Shown one piece after another: positions 53,030 to 63,569 of a DNA stretch of 64,000 nt. Both the position numbers and the translations under genes were made by a program. The stretch's first letter is position 1. Each line of letters opens with the position of its first letter. This DNA is from Linum tenue (Eukaryota; Streptophyta; Magnoliopsida; Malpighiales; Linaceae), in the NCBI GenBank assembly GCA_946122785.1, contig CAMGYJ010000011.1, positions 2,914,001 to 2,978,000 of the forward strand. The letters are read 5' to 3'. The notes under the pieces are model-generated. The model saw only the letters and a program-made list of their open reading frames with translations. It made no database searches and was not told the DNA's origin.

Positions 53030-54891
53030 ATGGCTCCTGTTCCAAGTGGTCGACTAAGAAAGAAGGCAGATGCTAGACGCACAGCAGCAGCAACAAGTAG
53101 AACAACCAGAAGTACAGCTCAGTTGCAGTCTACCACACTAGCAGATGGCTCATTGTCAGCTCAAAGTTCGAACCTTGAGGTGAATGTGATGAATGCTGAG
53201 GAAAGAAGCAATGAGATGCGTGGTGAGGAAACAAACAGTACTGAGACTGCCCCCTCTGCTCCCAATCCACCAAGTAAGTTTTTTCCATGACTTTGGTCTC
53301 TGTGTGTAATCTGATTTGTTTACAAGGGATTTTACGTGTGTAACCTGGTATTGATAACTACATAACTAGGTCCACCACTTAAGAAAAAACGAGGAAAGGC
53401 TAAAGGGCTGGAGGTAGCTAAGATGACACGAGATGGCAGTAAGATTTCGGGGCTGGTAGTTGCTAGGGGAGCAAAAAAAGTTGTTGGTCATAATGAGAGG
53501 ATCTTTAAGATGGAGATAGGAGTTATATGTAAACTCATGGATCCCATTGGCATGTTCTATTGGTCAGATGTGACCGAGGAGCTAAAGCAACCACTTTTTG
53601 CCAAATTAGAGGTAAAACAAATCATATACCTGTATTTGCATGCTTGCTGGTCAGTATCCTTCACTTTTCACACACTAACATACTTTCACGACTGCAGAGT
53701 GAGTTTGATATCTCAATGACTAATGAAGCTATGAGGTTGGCTGTGGATTATTCACTATCTAAGAGGTTCATTAACTTCAAGTATCATTGTCATAAGCATT
53801 ATCTGGCATTAGGAGCTGATGCTAGACAGACCCCTCCTGAAAATGTGAAGATGGAGGAGTGGATAAAGCTGTGTGAGCATTTTGAGTCTGATAGGTTCAA
53901 GGTAAGCCATCTGCCATGAAGAATAGATTGAGTCTGATAAGCATTTAATTAGGTAGTTCTGTTATCCTAGGTTAGATATGGATAAGGTGCTAATGAATGT
54001 TGTCTTATACGCCGATGCAGAGGCAAAGTGCTGCTAATAAGCGCAATAAAAGCATGCAGACTTTTGCTCATACTACAGGTGGCAAATCATGCAGCCAACG
54101 AATGTATGAAATGGTAAGGTTTCTCCTCCATTATACTCCAATACCAGAATGCACCTTACTAACATTCTATAATCTGGACTGTTATTAGGAAACAACCGAT
54201 GAAGCAAGCAATGAGGCTGATACGGAGAACAATGATAATGAATATGATGAAGCTGAGGTAGAGCCCAAGGAAATCAGAGTTTATGCCGATACACATAAGA
54301 GGAAAAATGGGACTTGGGTCAATGAGCAACCTAAAAAAAACTATGTAAGTGAACACAACCGGCTGTGGTTCTTCCTTTCTTTAATTAGGGGCTGGTTCTA
54401 GTACTTGGATGTGTGAAATAGGGTCTGATTGTAGCTAAGTTAGTCATATAAGTGAATGAACTTGGTTGTTAGCAAACCTAGCTACTACTTGGATGTTAGC
54501 GGACCTAGCAAATACTCTGACTCCACTGTTGTGTTCATAGGAGGAAATGAAAAGAATCCATGCTGAAGCAGTGGCAGAAGGGAAAATATTATCCGGTGCT
54601 GAGATTGTTCTTATGGTGCTGGAAAAAGCACCCAGCTATACCAGAAAAGTCAGCTCGAGTTCCCAAAGAGAGAAAGAACTGGAGGCACGACTGGAGGAGA
54701 CACTCGCTGTGGGGGAGAGGCAGAGGAAATAATTTGAGGACCAGATTCATGCACAACAGGAGAAGATAGAAAACCAGCAACAGGAGATACACAGTCAGAA
54801 CGGTATTATCAAAGGGTTGCAAGCATCACAGGAGACCCTAGCTAAATATGTCGAGTCACTAGCTGCAAAAATTGATGGAAGACAAGTTTAG
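53030..54891 (+). pseudogene. tnpA-like CACTA DNA-binding protein, one nonsense codon
   Basis: Six exons keep one phase: 53030-53273, 53370-53611, 53698-53901, 54021-54113, 54189-54344 and 54541-54891. All five introns have GT-AG borders. The ATG at 53030 follows an acceptor-like TTTCAG. Landmarks: a basic Ser/Thr-rich N-terminus, IGVICKLMDPIGMFYWSDVT, SAANKRNKSMQTFAHTTGGK (Transposase_24 / Ptta-En-Spm motif), an acidic exon 5 and a C-terminal coiled coil. A TAA at 54730-54732 in the last exon removes the final 53 codons, mostly coiled coil; otherwise it is intact. TnpA binds subterminal repeats and represses or assists transposition. Confidence 0.8.
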
Positions 54892-55289
54892 CTGAAGGTA
54901 AAATAATAGTCTCATAAGTTGTACTTATACTGTCATCGGTGTTACTACTCAATTGAATTTTATTTAATAAGTTTTACTCAAACTTTGACCGTTGTATTAC
55001 GCAGGTACCTAGGTATATGGCAGTAGGTATGCATTTTGGATGCTCAAGGACCTTTGGAAGGCTGTTAGCTTTTGTTATTTATTACTCTCTTTTGAAAGAC
55101 GAACATATGTCGCTTTGGAAGACTTTGTTTTGGTGTCTGGATGGATGGATCAGTAGGTTTTTGGAACAGATTGTAACTATGAATGATGTAGTTTTTTATT
55201 TCGGCAATGAATGATGTAGCTTTTGATACATTTGAATGATGTACCGTTTTCTTTATGGTATGAATAGTATCAGATTTGGAAAATAGGTC

Positions 55290-55680
55290 GTCATAATAAT
55301 GCCCACAGGTTGTCATATATGCATCAGGTTATGACAAACAAGTTTAATCAGGACAAATGTCAGATGGAGTTTGAGTTTAAATATTATGACAAGCACATGG
55401 CTTTGTCAAAATAGGTTTGCTATGACAAACTATACATTTGTCACAACAACGTAGCAAAAGTGGTAACTATCGTGACAAAAATTAATAACATATTGTGACG
55501 AAGCATTTCTGTATTTTGACAAAACATTTTGTCATAACAAGATGCCTGTTATGACAAAATGTGCACGGCGTGCCACTGGAACATGTTGTGACAAGATGCC
55601 TATTTTTTGTCATAATAGAGCTATTTCGACGAGGTAGTTTTGACCAACGTCGTTGTCATAATATCCCAAAATTGTTGTAG
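55290..55680. repeat. Right subterminal repeats of CACTA K
   Basis: More than ten (T)ATGACAAA / TTTGTCATA variants occur in both orientations up to the terminal repeat, mirroring the left end. Confidence 0.78.
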
Positions 55681-55685
55681 TGTCA

Positions 55686-55879
55686 GTTTCAAAGGTGAAG
55701 GTGGAGTGTTATCTGTCTACAAGGGTTCTAAGGAGATTTTGAAAGGTGTTAAGCGTGGTGTCTTGTATAATCTACATGGTTCTGTTTTGACATGTTCTGT
55801 TGGTGATAAGTGCACCAATTTGAGTCTGAATGGCAAGTCTCAATACGGATTGGACTTGCCGAATGGTTTGAGTTGTTGA
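55686..55879 (+). CDS. Pre-integrase remnant of copia J (end of gag-pro frame)
   Basis: After the CACTA element the J frame resumes in phase: SFKGEGGVLSVYKGSKEILK then GVKRGVLYNLHGSVLTCSVG. This is the GAG-pre-integrase domain upstream of the zinc motif. A TGA at 55877-55879 ends it before any integrase. The text downstream is noncoding and repetitive, so J lost integrase, RT and RNase H before the CACTA insertion. Confidence 0.8.
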
Positions 55880-55948
55880 CCACCCTTAGGGGCATTTGGA
55901 GGCAGGGGAGATTCTGGTACAGCTGATTTGGAGGAGTTAGTACGTCTG

Positions 55949-56098
55949 GCAATTCTGATTGCATCTGAGTTTGGCGATTTGCATCGCGTTTGGGTTTGGT
56001 GATTTCGATCACATCTGGATATCTGGCAATTTGGATCGCATTTTGAGTAAGTATGGCGATATGTATTGCGTCTGGGTACATCTGGCAACTTTGGTTGC
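55949..56098 (+). repeat. Array of six covarying mini-hairpins in copia J
   Basis: Six 14-nt hairpins with 5-bp stems and 4-nt loops start at 55949, 55974, 55999, 56026, 56056 and 56085, spaced 25-30 nt. Stem pairs differ between units (GCAAT/ATTGC, GCGAT/ATCGC, GTGAT/ATCAC, GCAAC/GTTGC) while pairing is kept. One unit has a mismatch and one a G-T. Confidence 0.75.
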
Positions 56099-56146
56099 AT
56101 CTGGTACATCTGGTATTTGACAGAGAATTCAAGTCAAGGTGGAGAT

Positions 56147-56510
56147 TGTTAGGATATGACTTGAATTTGATTTGGGTTTGTTTTGTGTTTTGGGCCTATT
56201 CTGTTTGGGTTTGGGTTTGGCCTTTTTCCTTGTATGTTTGGGAAAAAGGTATTTGGTTTTCTGTTTGGGATTAGGAGAAGAGTTCTATAAATACTCTTCA
56301 CCACCCTAATCTGTAGTAAGGTCAGTCAGGTTAGTTTGTTTGGTTAGTCCGTTTGGAACTTGGTTTGTAACCTGTACTCTACTCAAAATCAGTGAAATTT
56401 GTTCTCCCTTGCCCGTGGATTAGCTAGCACACATTGTGTTAGTGAACCACGTTAAATTTGTGTTCGTTCGTGTTGATTTGGATTATCGATTGCACGCTTC
56501 TGTTCTGACA
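56147..56510 (+). repeat. 3' LTR of copia J
   Basis: It is 364 bp, preceded by the polypurine tract AAGGTGGAGAT and followed by the target duplication TGCGG. Confidence 0.95.
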
Positions 56511-56860
56511 TGCGGCGTTCCAAACGTGGGGATTTGCGGGACCGCATATTTGCTTATTCTGTCCTCGACCTAGCTACAGACGATTTCTATTAATGGTTTT
56601 GGCCAAAGCGCAATGTCATCCCCGGCCTGTATCTATCTATCTTGGGTTAAAGTAGATGTGGAGTGGTTTTTTCTGCCGATGAAGGCCGTTTCTTTTCGGC
56701 CCAGACAAGTTAACGGCGGTCAAAAAAATTCGGACGGCGGCATCAACACTGAGTCGAAATAACTTTCCGGCAGGGGTGTGGCCGGGCCGAAGAATTCTTT
56801 CTGCTCTCACCTCGCCGGGCCAAGAAAATCCTTGGCCACGCCCCCGTCCGGCAAGTATTT
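56511..56860. repeat. Flank of J: paralogous segment and GC-rich inverted repeat
   Basis: 56514-56640 matches 33345-33416 plus 40376-40440. It is followed by inverted GC-rich text (GGGTGTGGCCGGGCC ... GGCCACGCCCCCG, about 56773-56845). No gene is seen. Confidence 0.55.
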
Positions 56861-58580
56861 TTTTAATTAATTTAAATATTTAACTAAATCAAATATTTAA
56901 TGAATTAGTGTTTTATGAGCATTTAATTAATTAAATTAGTTAATGGATAATTAATTGATTAGTGATTGATTTAATAATTAGTATTATTATTTATTTAAAT
57001 TAGTTAATAAATAATCCGAATGTGTTTATTCGTGTAGTTAATCAAATAATTAAATTATTTAATGTATAATTAATTAATTAGTGATTGATTTAATAATTAG
57101 TGTTATTAGTTATCTAAATTATCTCATAAATAATTCAAACATGTTTATTGAGTAGTTAATTAGTTAAATAATTTATTAATGCATAATTATCGAGATTGTT
57201 TTAATGAATAATTTGAATATTTTTTTTCTCGCAAAAAAAAATATTTTTGCGCACCCTACCCGACGGTTTGTAATATTTTTTTTTCTCGCAAAAATAACAT
57301 TTGTTGTGTTGGCACAAATTGTTTATTGTGTTTAAGAGGTCATGGGTTTGAAACACCATTATCCCATATTAAATCTTTTTATTTAGTATAAATTAAAAAA
57401 GCAGCATGTTGTGGGGGTGGGGGTTCAAACCCAAATAATAAATAGTTACCTAAATTTAGTTCAACTTCTACACCACCAAACTACAACTTTTCTATTGAAA
57501 CAATTACATATTGACAAAGTTTTACTTCTTGAACGCTAAAAATCCTCTATAACCTTGAACAACCATAACTTTGTGCTCCAAAATCTGAACGTCGTGATTT
57601 TTTTTTCATTTGCGTAACTTTTTAAGGACAAAATTTTTTACTTGGGATGACTTTTCAAAACATGAATTATTTTAGGATATACAAGATTTTGGGAATAACT
57701 TTACCTTCCCTTTTCACAAATCCACGTGTATTCCGAAATTATGTCTATGATACAAGTTGTAGTTCTTAAAATGTTATACGAAATGAAAAAAAAAATCGTG
57801 ACTTTCGGATTTTGTGACGTTCTTAAAAAAGGCTCGTTCGGGGTAGCAAACGATATTTGTTTCGGGATGAAGGCGGGACCAAACCGCCTACTGTGCTTGC
57901 GGCTTGGAAGATCCCAAAAAGTTATGCGAAATCAAAAAAAAATTTGCTACGATCGGATACCCGGTCACAAAGGTACGTTCGTTTAATCACTCAAATTTGT
58001 TAGGTATTAGCGAAATTGTGGTAGAAATTAGGATCAATACAAAGGAAACATTTAGTGTTTAATCACTCAATTTAGAAAACACACAACCAAACAATGCCTT
58101 ATCCTTTTTGGCTATTGTTTTACATACACTCACACGGCAGAGGCTTTGCTTCCTTCCTTTTTTGTTTTGTTTTCAAACTCTTTGACAGTTCAATGCCCAT
58201 ACAGATTATATATATATATATATATATATGCATAAGAATAAGAGTAGAATAATTATAAGATGATCCATATATAGTAAATGCATTTGGAAGCTAGCTCTTC
58301 TCTTCCAATCCTCTAACAAACGCCACTACACATGCATGTATGGAGATAAGATTGGCCAATCATGCTCCATTATTACTAGTGCATTATTTACTTGTCTTTC
58401 CTCTTCAAGTTGATGTCCATAATTTAATTTGGTGTGCCTTCTCATCACGTCAAATCTGAAGCTCCAATTTGATAATGGATCATTTAATTGTTCAGGCCTA
58501 CCATGTGCAAATGCTTAGAGATGATCATATTGCAAATTATCATTTAACAAAGATCTCAAGCACCGAGGAAGCCAGCATCA
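56861..58580. other. Intergenic AT-rich DNA with repeats
   Basis: An imperfect tandem repeat of about 120 bp lies at 56943-57162. A long inverted repeat near 57585-57630 and 57770-57815 pairs CGTGATTTTTTTTTCATTT with its complement. An AT microsatellite lies at 58206-58229. Several short open frames lack coding character, and I see no gene. Confidence 0.5.
58206..58229. repeat. AT microsatellite
   Basis: About 12 uninterrupted TA units. Confidence 0.95.
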
Positions 58581-59578
58581 TAATCGGTGTTTGAGGCAAC
58601 TCTGGAAGCACGCCGAGAGGATTTGTGGGGTGTAAGAATTTGAGACAAATAGAAGGGTAAATTGGAGATTTTAGATCAGAGCTCTTTGCTTATTTGTTAT
58701 CTTTTTATAGTACAGGAGCTTGGATCATTATTATTCCTAAAGAAAACAATGAGTGTAATGGTGACTGTACTACTAGTCTACTCCAACTCCGACTCCGAGT
58801 CCGACTCCCAACGGCCAAGCACTCTAAGCTGTGGATGATTTCTATTAACATATAATTTTTTTATTCTATAATATTGGAGCTTCGATAATGTTCGACCACA
58901 ATTATCACCTCCAATCTTCTATCCTTTTCCCCACAACCCTTCGATATCTTCTTTTCCAAGGGCCCCACGCAACTCCATCTACAAGGAACAACAAGAAGTT
59001 TTTATTTGTCACTTTATTGACAATCCAGTTAATAGTGGTTGAAAATTTCCTAAAAATTATACAAAAAAGAAAAGGACTCGATCGATAAGCCTACGATACT
59101 CCCTAAACATGATCCCTCACTCCCAGAGAATCCACCACCTTGGCTAAGTTGACGAATGACTACTTCGGCACCACCTTTCATGATGCAACGAGACAAGCTT
59201 CTTGAGACCGCAACCGAAATAGCATTTCTAGTGCCGCAAGTAATTCCGCGAGGTAAGGAACATACCGCCTGATGCTTGAATTATAACAGCTACAAAAACA
59301 CGTCCGTCCGAGACATGAACAACAAGGCCCGACAAGCAAATTACCTCTCAACAAACAGTCTCACTTGAGGAGATCGAGTTGCATCGCCTCTCGACTTGTC
59401 CAAATTCAAAAAAATTAATGTACAATACTCTCTCAATGCCTCCATCCAATATGATATCGCCGGATAAGACCGTCAACGTATGCGCGCGGATTTCATACTT
59501 CCTTGGTTCTGTGGTGCCGACGGGAATTATACGTCATTTTTGTCCACCCTTTCCTTTAAAGCTAACAAGATATATTTT
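58581..59578. other. Intergenic DNA upstream of the lectin gene
   Basis: No gene is supported. The right part (from about 59540) resembles the duplicated segments near 41110 and 42300 (CTTTAAAGC(T/G)AACAAGAT). Confidence 0.45.
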
Positions 59579-59583
59579 ATTTA

Positions 59584-60038
59584 GGGCGAAACTTAGCAGC
59601 AAACTGGGTTGCCGCCAGCAGCTGTTGCCTGCGCATGTGTCACATTGTTATTGGGTCAAAGTTAATTGTTTAATGATTTTAATTGTTAATTAATGTACGA
59701 AGCAGCAGGGAAACGGAAGGGAACCTAGCTTCCGTTGTTTCCTTCTTTTTACTCAATTGGGAGAACTTTTTCATGGGCAATTGGGATTAGCTTTTTATTT
59801 ACTAGTAATTAATTGGTATTAACTTTATAGAGCAGCGACTACAACTATATATAGTTTGGATTTTTTTTAACTTCACTTTTAAAATTAGCACTTTATTATT
59901 TCCCCAAAAATCCAATTAGTGATAAATTTGGATAGTAGATTTGAAGTTTTAGGAATATAATTATAAATAAATTAAGTCTAATATACATATAAAATCATTC
60001 AATTTGGCGGCAACCCAGTTTGCTGCTAAATTTCGCCC
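59584..60038. mobile_element. 455-bp MITE upstream of the lectin gene
   Basis: 33-bp terminal inverted repeats (59584-59616 and 60006-60038) match at 32 of 33 positions and start GGGCGAAA. ATTTA flanks both sides (59579-59583, 60039-60043). It is noncoding. It ends 63 bp before the TATA box of the lectin gene. Confidence 0.88.
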
Positions 60039-60100
60039 ATTTATAAAAAAGGAAGCTAATTACCACATCCAAAAGAAATCCTTCCATTATCTCCCATTTC

Positions 60101-60108
60101 TATAAATA
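60101..60108 (+). promoter_or_regulatory. TATA box of the lectin-aerolysin gene
   Basis: TATAAATA lies 116 bp upstream of the ATG. The leader contains a (CCCTT)n pyrimidine tract at 60181-60207, a common feature of plant leaders near the start. Confidence 0.75.
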
Positions 60109-60216
60109 GAGGGGAAATCTTGGTGGTAGAGGTATCATAAAGCCAATATCTAAAAGTCACTTCCAAATTTTTAGAACCATCCTTCCCTTCCCTTCCCTTC
60201 CCTTCCCATCTCGTCC

Positions 60217-61779
60217 ATGGCAGAAGAGCGTTCGGTGGCGTTGCCAAGATATATGAGGGTGAGGAGCACTTACCCCATGAGAAACCTGCGTTTCACAGAC
60301 GACGACATACAACAACACGGTCAGCTCCAGTTCAAGGCGGAAACTGCAGCCCACAGCCCTTACGCCAAGTTCGAAGTGGAACCCTCGAGTAGCGTGCGAG
60401 GCTTGGTCCATCTCCGGTCCTGCTACAACAACAAGTACTGGGTGCGAACCTCCCCGACCCAGATGTGGATCGCCGCTCATTCCGACATTCCGGAGGAGGA
60501 CCAATCCAAGTGGTCGTGCACGCTCTTCAGCCCCACCTACCTATTCTCCGCGACGACCGGCTACGGTGGCCGAGACCACTACTTCCGTTTCCGCCACGTT
60601 CAGCTCGACCAGAACGTGTGCATTTTGCCTGAGGGCCAGTGGCCCTTCACAGACTTCCTTTTCGTCAGAACACAATCGTCCAACCAGATGGTGGAGGACA
60701 TGTTCGTGGTCACGGATTGGGAATCCCTCCTCGTGCTGCCCAGGCACGTGGTGTTCAAGGGCGACAACGGGAGGTTCCTCCGCGCCCGCGTGATCGAACG
60801 CTCCAACTACCTCGAGTTCTCAGGCACGAGCAACACCGAGGCCACCGCGAGGAACGAGGTGTTCGAGAACCCGGACGGGAGCGTCCGCATCCGGTCGAAC
60901 CACTACGGCAGGTTCTGGAGGCGCAGCCCCAACTTCTGGATCTGGGGGGACTCCACCGACACCACCGCCAACAACATGGACACGGTGTTCTGGCCTGAGA
61001 GAGTGGGCCCCAACGTGGTCGCGCTGCGCCTCCCGGGGACCTTGCTGTACTGCAAGCGCCTCACGGACGGAGGCAAGACGAGCTGCCTCAGCGCCGCGGA
61101 CTACACCATAACGGTGTTCGGGAGGCTGGAGGTCGGGGAGTGGGTGAGGAAGAGGAGCATCTCCAACGTCCGGTTCCGCCTCCTGGACGCCCGCATCTAC
61201 GGCCAGGTCCCCCGAACCCTGGCCCGAACCACCGTTAGAAACAACACTGCCCATACCAACACGCCCGTTATTAGGTTCCGGTACCGGAACACGATAAGCC
61301 GGCACTGGCAGAGCACCGTGTCCTTCAGCTACGGCCTCTCCTCCACGGTGTCAGCCGGCATCCCGCTGTTCACGGACGCGTCGCTCACGGTTCAGTGGGA
61401 GCTCTCGTCGGAATACACGTGGGGCCAAACCATCGAGACCTCCGAAGAGCAGGAACAGGAGTACCCTGTCACGGTGGGTCCCTATTCCATGGCGACCATC
61501 ACTTTTCAGGCGACACAAGGGTTTTGCGACGTCCCTTTCTCCTACACTCAGACGGACGAACTCTTCGATGGCAGGATCGTCCCCACCGAGATGCACGATG
61601 GGCTCTACACCGGCGCTAATCTCTACGAATTCCATTGGGAAAACACCGAGGAGAGTCTACTACCCGCCGACGAGATCAAGCTCGCCGAGGAAGACGTGGG
61701 GGTGGGGAAGAAGAAGGAGGTCGAGCTCAAGGTGGAGCTGGGGGAGGCCGAGATCGTCGACGGCGACAAAGAAGAATAA
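60217..61779 (+). CDS. Amaranthin-type lectin with aerolysin-like domain
   Basis: This is an intact intronless frame of 520 residues. The ATG at 60217 sits in a strong context (CCATGGC). Residues about 5-150 form one agglutinin (amaranthin, beta-trefoil) domain, with NNKYWVRTSPTQMWIAA as landmark. Residues about 165-310 form a second, with NHYGRFWRRSPNFWIWGDS. Residues about 320-490 are an ETX/MTX2 aerolysin-like region, long and Ser/Thr-rich with amphipathic strands (TVSFSYGLSSTVSAGIPLF, then VGPYSMATITFQA). An acidic and basic tail (KKKEVELKVELGE) ends the protein. There is no signal peptide, so the product is probably cytosolic. Family members bind glycans and may form pores in defence; that role is inferred. 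High GC and even codon use contrast with the surrounding TEs. The lectin-plus-aerolysin architecture is known in plants. TATA box and poly(A) signal are present, so it is likely expressed. Confidence 0.9.
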   Translation: MAEERSVALPRYMRVRSTYPMRNLRFTDDDIQQHGQLQFKAETAAHSPYAKFEVEPSSSVRGLVHLRSCYNNKYWVRTSPTQMWIAAHSDIPEEDQSKWSCTLFSPTYLFSATTGYGGRDHYFRFRHVQLDQNVCILPEGQWPFTDFLFVRTQSSNQMVEDMFVVTDWESLLVLPRHVVFKGDNGRFLRARVIERSNYLEFSGTSNTEATARNEVFENPDGSVRIRSNHYGRFWRRSPNFWIWGDSTDTTANNMDTVFWPERVGPNVVALRLPGTLLYCKRLTDGGKTSCLSAADYTITVFGRLEVGEWVRKRSISNVRFRLLDARIYGQVPRTLARTTVRNNTAHTNTPVIRFRYRNTISRHWQSTVSFSYGLSSTVSAGIPLFTDASLTVQWELSSEYTWGQTIETSEEQEQEYPVTVGPYSMATITFQATQGFCDVPFSYTQTDELFDGRIVPTEMHDGLYTGANLYEFHWENTEESLLPADEIKLAEEDVGVGKKKEVELKVELGEAEIVDGDKEE

Positions 61780-62083
61780 TCGGATTCTATTTCCGTCGCC
61801 GGCCGGCGAGAGGAGGGAGGGAGCTTAATAAATTAATTGATTGATCACTCACTCTCTCAACCAGTAGTAACACCCTAAATAATGGCACCCCATCCCATCC
61901 TTGGTGGTCCCCCACGTTATCCTACGTCCATTTGTTTTTGTTTTGTTTGTTTTTTCCCGTTTTTAAGGTGTGTTTTTTCCCCTGTAATGGTTAATTTGAT
62001 GTGTTGTTGTGGTTAATATATTTGTCATATTGTGTATGTGTGAATGTATTGAAGATTTGTCGTTTTCGTGTATCTTTGTTGTT

Positions 62084-62092
62084 GAATGAATA
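62084..62092 (+). terminator. Likely poly(A) signal of the lectin gene
   Basis: AATAAAAAA lies about 305 bp after the stop, preceded by T- and TTGTGT-rich upstream sequence. An earlier AATAAA near 61826 is an alternative. Confidence 0.5.
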
Positions 62093-62109
62093 AAAAAAGA
62101 ACTATCATG

Positions 62110-63195
62110 GAGGAAATGGAGGGCGATTCATACTATCGTCCAAATTAAATATGATCAGTGCAGTCAAAATCGCGCATTAAAACGTAAGAACTTACGTTTT
62201 TATGTACCCAGGCCACCAAAACGTTTCAGTTTCTACTTAAAGTCGCTTAGTCACAAAACATGATAAAAACATGGGTAAAATCGGTAAAATCGCTTAAAAT
62301 CGATAAAATCGCGATTCTGAAGCGTTTTTATACGATTTTGATCATCTCATAAATATGTGCTAATTGGCCCAAAATGATGTAATTTTGGAGACATATAAGC
62401 AAAGAATAATAAAAAAAAGGAAAACATGATTCATCACTCGTTCTACAACTAGTGTCGGGATAGGGGCTTCACATTAGGTTGAAAGACACCTAATGATATT
62501 CTCAACAGTCGCTGACCTCTTCTATCAGTCTTCTCCCTTAATCTTCACCTGAGGCTCTTACCTGGGTTACGATAAAAGTTTATGGGTAATTGATCGTATG
62601 TAATTATGTAAACTCAAACCAGTTTATGAGAATTTGGATTCTCAAGCTCGTTTACGGTTTACGATCTACGTTTATGAGCTTATTATTAAGATGTTATGAG
62701 TTTTCTTACTTTTGAGTCAACACAAATTAGTTTATATGTTAGATATTACATTTTAATTATGAATTTCATGTAGTTATTCACTTATCTAAAATCTACACAC
62801 TCACATTTTACATACTATATGTTGTACTTAACATATTTTAGCTATTTTAGAGGGTGCGTCAAAAACTTACGCTTTTACGCTTTGATTCTACGTTTTACTA
62901 TTTTACCCATTTCCCACTTCTAAGTAGAATCGCGCTTTTAATTGCATTGAATATGATTAAACAAAAGTAAATATGAGAGATAGTTCGAATATTTTCCATC
63001 TTTCATGTATAATTTCGAGATTTGGCTCAATACGATTAAATTTGATTAGTCATATTGTGTGAGACGTGCTTCATTCATCATCTAGATCGCGTTGGTTATG
63101 TAAGGAAATGAAAAAGACCTCCAAACATTTTTGGTGCATATATAAGCGTAACCTACAAATCACACTTCGATTGTGTTTTGAATGATAAAAAAAAC
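62110..63195. other. Downstream intergenic DNA
   Basis: No gene is seen. Repeated AAAATCG and TTACG(C/T)TTTTA motifs at 62160-62340 and 62850-62945 suggest an old inverted-repeat element; its ends were not resolved. Confidence 0.4.
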
Positions 63196-63203
63196 CAATA
63201 TTA

Positions 63204-63447
63204 CACTACAACAAAAATTAACTTTGGCAACCAAAAAATTTACAACCAAACTAAAATTGGTCGTGAAAAGAGCCGTCAGTATATACAACCAATTATATTT
63301 GGTAGCTAAATTATTAAAAATTTGGTTGTCTATTAAAGTCAAAATATTGAAAACCAAATAAAACTTGAAGAGACCAAATAATTTGGTAGCAAAATGATTT
63401 CTACTTTTTCCAACCAAATAATTTTGGTAGCAAAATAATTTTCAGTG
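63204..63447. mobile_element. Small CACTA-like non-autonomous element
   Basis: CACTACAACAAAAATTAAC at the left is followed by many CCAAATAATTTGGTAGC-type subterminal units in both orientations. The right end reads ATTTTCAGTG, a decayed TAGTG. The 3-bp flanks do not match, so the right border is uncertain. Confidence 0.5.
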
Positions 63448-63569
63448 GTGTCCTTCTCATTCTCAGGCGTGGAGACGTCCCCAATTGCAATAGCTGCATG
63501 TGCAGTAACAGTGGCTGACCGAGTAACTAAATGTGGAACTTTAAATATAACTATATGTTTACCCATAAA

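Larger units (their letters stand above)
44156..55682 (+). mobile_element. CACTA (En/Spm-type) element K
   Basis: The element is 11,527 bp with a perfect 20-bp terminal inverted repeat CACTACAACAATTTTGGGAT and a 3-bp duplication TCA (44153-44155, 55683-55685). Both ends carry many TTTGTCATA / TATGACAAA units (44180-44470, 55290-55680), as expected for subterminal transposase-binding repeats. It encodes tnpD-like and tnpA-like genes, both damaged, and hosts a Helitron. It lies within the young element J and so moved recently. Confidence 0.93.
42512..56510 (+). mobile_element. Young copia element J with nested CACTA
   Basis: Two 364-bp LTRs (2 differences), an initiator-Met tRNA primer site, gag-protease and a polypurine tract are flanked by TGCGG (42507-42511, 56511-56515). 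Removing the 11.5-kb CACTA element K leaves only 2469 bp, whose single frame ends shortly after the pre-integrase domain. RT and integrase are absent. J is thus a small non-autonomous copia element. Confidence 0.93.

Noticed and set aside
55017..55214. Small open frame after the tnpA-like gene
   Set aside because: It lies in the 3' noncoding part of CACTA K with no similarity or splice link to the gene.
57405..57450. tRNA-like GGGTTCAAACCC motif
   Set aside because: Only the T-arm-like text is present, with no acceptor stem, anticodon arm or flanking A box.
57726..57986. 86-residue open frame in intergenic DNA
   Set aside because: It overlaps an inverted repeat with poly-A runs and has neighbouring decayed copies of the same text; it has no protein-like conservation.
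62160..62945. AAAATCG / TTACGTTTTA repeats as one transposon with inverted ends
   Set aside because: Ends could not be paired well and no target duplication was found; left as plain intergenic DNA.
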